Translations under genes and position numbers: made by a program
Assembly (NCBI GenBank): GCA_945903885.1
Contig: CAMDPB010000032.1
Coordinates: 1 to 8,662 of the forward strand
From: Candidatus Finniella inopinata
GTDB taxonomy: Bacteria > Pseudomonadota > Alphaproteobacteria > Paracaedibacterales > CAITNM01
DNA: 8,662 nt
Reading direction: 5' to 3'
Shown: positions 6,815 through 8,662 of the stretch, piece after piece
How the letters are laid out: each line of letters begins with the position of its first letter
How positions within the stretch are numbered: position 1 is the first letter of the stretch
The notes under the pieces: model-generated
Database searches by the model: none
Seen by the model: only the letters and a program-made list of their open reading frames with translations
Told to the model about the DNA's origin: nothing

Positions 6815-7789
6815 ATGTTAAAAAAATTTTTAAAACTAGTTATATATGCTGGCGCATTGGGTATTTTATACGTGATGGCTGTTGTGGTGATTTTTCAAGA
6901 CATATCGCTTGAGCCTATTCTAGATAAGCCTTACACGAGTCTAAAAAACAAACAATTCAAAGCGCCTGTTTATCTGGTATCGTACGCAGATGGTGATGAG
7001 ATTTACTATCAAAATCAAAATTTCTTAGTGCATTCTGCAATTAACAAGGGAATTGATCATTTTATAAATTATAGAAGGAACATGCTTGAATCTGATTTTT
7101 TAAAAGAACATGCCTCAATTATGGATGAAAAAACTGGTGGAGGTTATTGGCTTTGGAAACCATGGATTATTTTAAATACTTTAAAATATGCTCCGCCCAA
7201 TGCGGTAGTCATCTACACTGATTCTGGATACTGCTTTTGTGGAGAGCTGGATCATGTTTTTGAGTTGGCTAAACAACACGATGTTATTATCGGAGAATCT
7301 GGTCCTAATGATACTAGCTTTGGAAACATAACAAAGGCTCAAATACTGGAAAAAAATGGTATAGAAGTTAGCAAAGCTAAACAGTTAAAAATGCTTTGGG
7401 CGGGCTTTATTGTGGTGAAAAATACTCCGTCTGGTGTTGAATTTATTCAAAAATGGTTTAATTTATGTGCAAACAAAGAGTTTTTAACTGGAGAAAACAA
7501 CGGGCCGGGTCATCATCTGCATGATTTAGCTCTGCTTAACATTACATACTATAATAATCCTAAGAACGTTAAGACTTTAGAGCATGCTGAAATGGCAAAA
7601 TTTCTGAATTGGCACCACAGAAAAGTTGATCGTAAATCGATAACGCTTACTGCTTATTTAAGAAAGCACCTTACTGTTTTTGAAAGAAAATTGCTAAACG
7701 CCCCAATTTTAAAAGAAATTCGCTACTTTGTACGTAATAAATTATGCACTCTTCTTGAAAAAAAACCGCACGCAAGAGGTGGATTGTAA
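6815..7789 (+). CDS. Membrane-anchored putative glycosyltransferase
   Basis: 324 residues from the ATG at 6815 (328 from the GTG at 6803). An N-terminal hydrophobic segment (about 5-27, FLKLVIYAGALGILYVMAVV) is an uncleaved anchor or signal-anchor. The soluble part begins with APVYLVSYADGDEIYY, then has the signature GGGYWLWKPWIILNTLKYAP (about 108-127) and VVIYTDSGY (about 131-139). A Y-W-x-W-K-P block before a hydrophobic strand ending in a D-x-G/D-x-D is typical of a family of nucleotide-diphospho-sugar transferases in surface-polysaccharide loci. I recognise the pattern but cannot name donor or product. FNLCANKEFLTGENN and HHLHDLALL later resemble the acceptor/closing region of such enzymes. 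The gene follows ftsB with only 4 bp between them. In many Alphaproteobacteria the next gene would be pdhA. Confidence 0.7.
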   Translation: MLKKFLKLVIYAGALGILYVMAVVVIFQDISLEPILDKPYTSLKNKQFKAPVYLVSYADGDEIYYQNQNFLVHSAINKGIDHFINYRRNMLESDFLKEHASIMDEKTGGGYWLWKPWIILNTLKYAPPNAVVIYTDSGYCFCGELDHVFELAKQHDVIIGESGPNDTSFGNITKAQILEKNGIEVSKAKQLKMLWAGFIVVKNTPSGVEFIQKWFNLCANKEFLTGENNGPGHHLHDLALLNITYYNNPKNVKTLEHAEMAKFLNWHHRKVDRKSITLTAYLRKHLTVFERKLLNAPILKEIRYFVRNKLCTLLEKKPHARGGL

Positions 7790-7942
7790 GTCCACGAACT
7801 TAAAAAAACTATTTTTGGTTGTAAATAGTATCTATTTTCTTGAAAAAAATATTTATATGCTATAAATAAATCAATATGGTTAATAAAAAGGTTAATAATA
7901 TCAAAAATAAATATTATAATTCTTTCATTCTTAATAAAAGTG
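7790..7942. other. AT-rich intergenic region
   Basis: About 150 bp, mostly A and T, with no credible coding sequence on either strand. A 5-bp hairpin (7779-7795) spans the stop of the upstream gene but is not followed by a T run, so no terminator is called. It contains the candidate promoter at 7840-7866. Confidence 0.6.
7840..7866 (+). promoter_or_regulatory. Candidate promoter with extended -10
   Basis: TTGAAA (7840-7845) and TATAAA (7861-7866) are separated by 15 bases, and TGC stands directly before the -10 box, giving the extended form TGNTATAAA. It points toward the disrupted gene starting near 7943. In DNA this AT-rich, chance matches are common. Confidence 0.35.
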
Positions 7943-8662
7943 ATGGCAGCAACAGGAACACCTTCTGAAATTCCTACCGTAGAATCTTTGGGATTACGGG
8001 TTGCTTTTATCACCACAAACCTCAAAAGAGCGAGACATTCGCAGAAACGCAGCCAATACCCTTTTGGAAATTTACCATCACCTAAATAGGGCAGGAACTT
8101 TTTCAACTGGCGCTTTTGATCTTGAAATTCCAGGGAATTGGGACCTTATTCATACTGATTATGGCGATTTTCTTGTGCCAAAAATAGACTGTTCTATAGA
8201 TGATGCACTAAACGATATCAGAACGGCAACTGAAGGTACAATTTTCGCCGAGTGTACAAATGCCGCGCTTATAGCAAAAATGGCTTTAACTAATTGTTTT
8301 ATAGAGCCTGCTAAAAAAAATGTTTACAATAGTGAAGCCTTTTTACAGCAGCATATGTCTTTACTAGGTCAAATGGCGCGTGTAAGCGCATTCCAATTTT
8401 TACATTTCGAGAAAGTTGAAGATAAAAGAACGGTCGAGACAGGTGACTATGTATACCTAAGGGGCCACCCAAAGTATACAGGTCTAAATCCAACGGGTTC
8501 TGATCGTGGTCAAAATGTTTATATGGTTGGGTATGGAGTTGATAACTTAAGAATGTATGTTGGATTTGGTGACTTTTTCAAAGATGGTCCAAAAACAGCA
8601 AGACAGATTCAAGAAAGACTTGCGGAGGATTATATTTCCGAACTAAGACTTCGAAATGAAAC
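7943..8662 (+). pseudogene. Tgl-like protein-glutamine gamma-glutamyltransferase, frameshifted, 3' partial
   Basis: From 7983 the third frame is open to the window edge and has no ATG before 8280, which lies inside the domain. It reads SKERDIRRNAANTLLEIYHH, then a segment ending DALNDIRTATEGTIFAECTN (Cys codon 8253), then TGDYVYLRGHPKY (near 8439) and DRGQNVYMVG (near 8505). These follow Bacillus subtilis Tgl in order (LRMNIVAAAKTLHKSG; AIRDIAENGPFYAFECATA; GDCLYFKNP; WRGENVILLG), recalled from memory. Tgl crosslinks glutamine and lysine side chains. The Glu-Cys pair (Glu115-Cys116 in Tgl) is kept, but the Glu187 position is Gln (codon 8511) and the His region is altered. The second frame upstream (ATG at 7943) gives MAATGTPSEIPTVESLGLRVAF. 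Removing one T from the TTTT at 8005-8008 joins the two as LRVALSPQTSKER. The missing 3' end prevents judging full length. Confidence 0.65.

Noticed and set aside
7779..7795. Hairpin GTGGA/TCCAC as a terminator after the anchored glycosyltransferase
   Set aside because: Only five base pairs, and the following run is A rather than T on the transcribed sense strand.
7723..8106. 127-codon minus-strand open frame
   Set aside because: It overlaps the end of the anchored glycosyltransferase and the Tgl-like gene, includes a low-complexity Ile/Phe stretch from AT-rich DNA, and matches no family I recognise.

Overview
The window looks like part of a chromosome from an AT-rich alphaproteobacterium, most plausibly a host-associated one such as the Holosporales or related protist symbionts. 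Two observations support this. An alphaproteobacterial-style enolase (with NGGAHADNP in the active-site region) is followed directly by an FtsB/DivIC-type septum protein, an order typical of Alphaproteobacteria. The flanks carry decayed genes, an eroded insertion sequence and eukaryote-like or toxin-like enzyme families. The genus-level guess is inference from gene content only.

Layout. Bases 1-1494 are the 3' part of a large glycosyltransferase gene that enters from the left. It holds two tandem copies of one sugar-transferase domain. Bases 1495-1735 hold a decayed tail of a paralogous transferase. It abuts a shrunken, multiply frameshifted IS1-family element (1737-2248) with clear terminal inverted repeats. 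On the minus strand lie a GT92/GT2-like plus sulfotransferase fusion (2285-3778) and an AmpG-like 12-helix MFS permease (3896-5095). A 125-bp divergent intergenic region separates these from a plus-strand block: eno (5221-6477), ftsB-like (6511-6810) and a membrane-anchored glycosyltransferase (6815-7789). The window ends with a frameshifted gene (7943 to beyond 8662). It encodes a Bacillus Tgl-like transglutaminase domain preceded by a short segment resembling the C-terminus of SUMF1/formylglycine-generating-enzyme domains.

How the genes fit together. The permease (probably peptidoglycan-fragment or related uptake), enolase (glycolysis) and FtsB (division) are core genes. Around and between them sit at least three glycosyltransferase modules, a carbohydrate-type sulfotransferase and a protein-crosslinking enzyme. 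This suggests a surface-glycan or effector island interleaved with housekeeping genes, with duplication, IS activity and gene decay. No RNA genes, CRISPR arrays or strong terminators were recognised.
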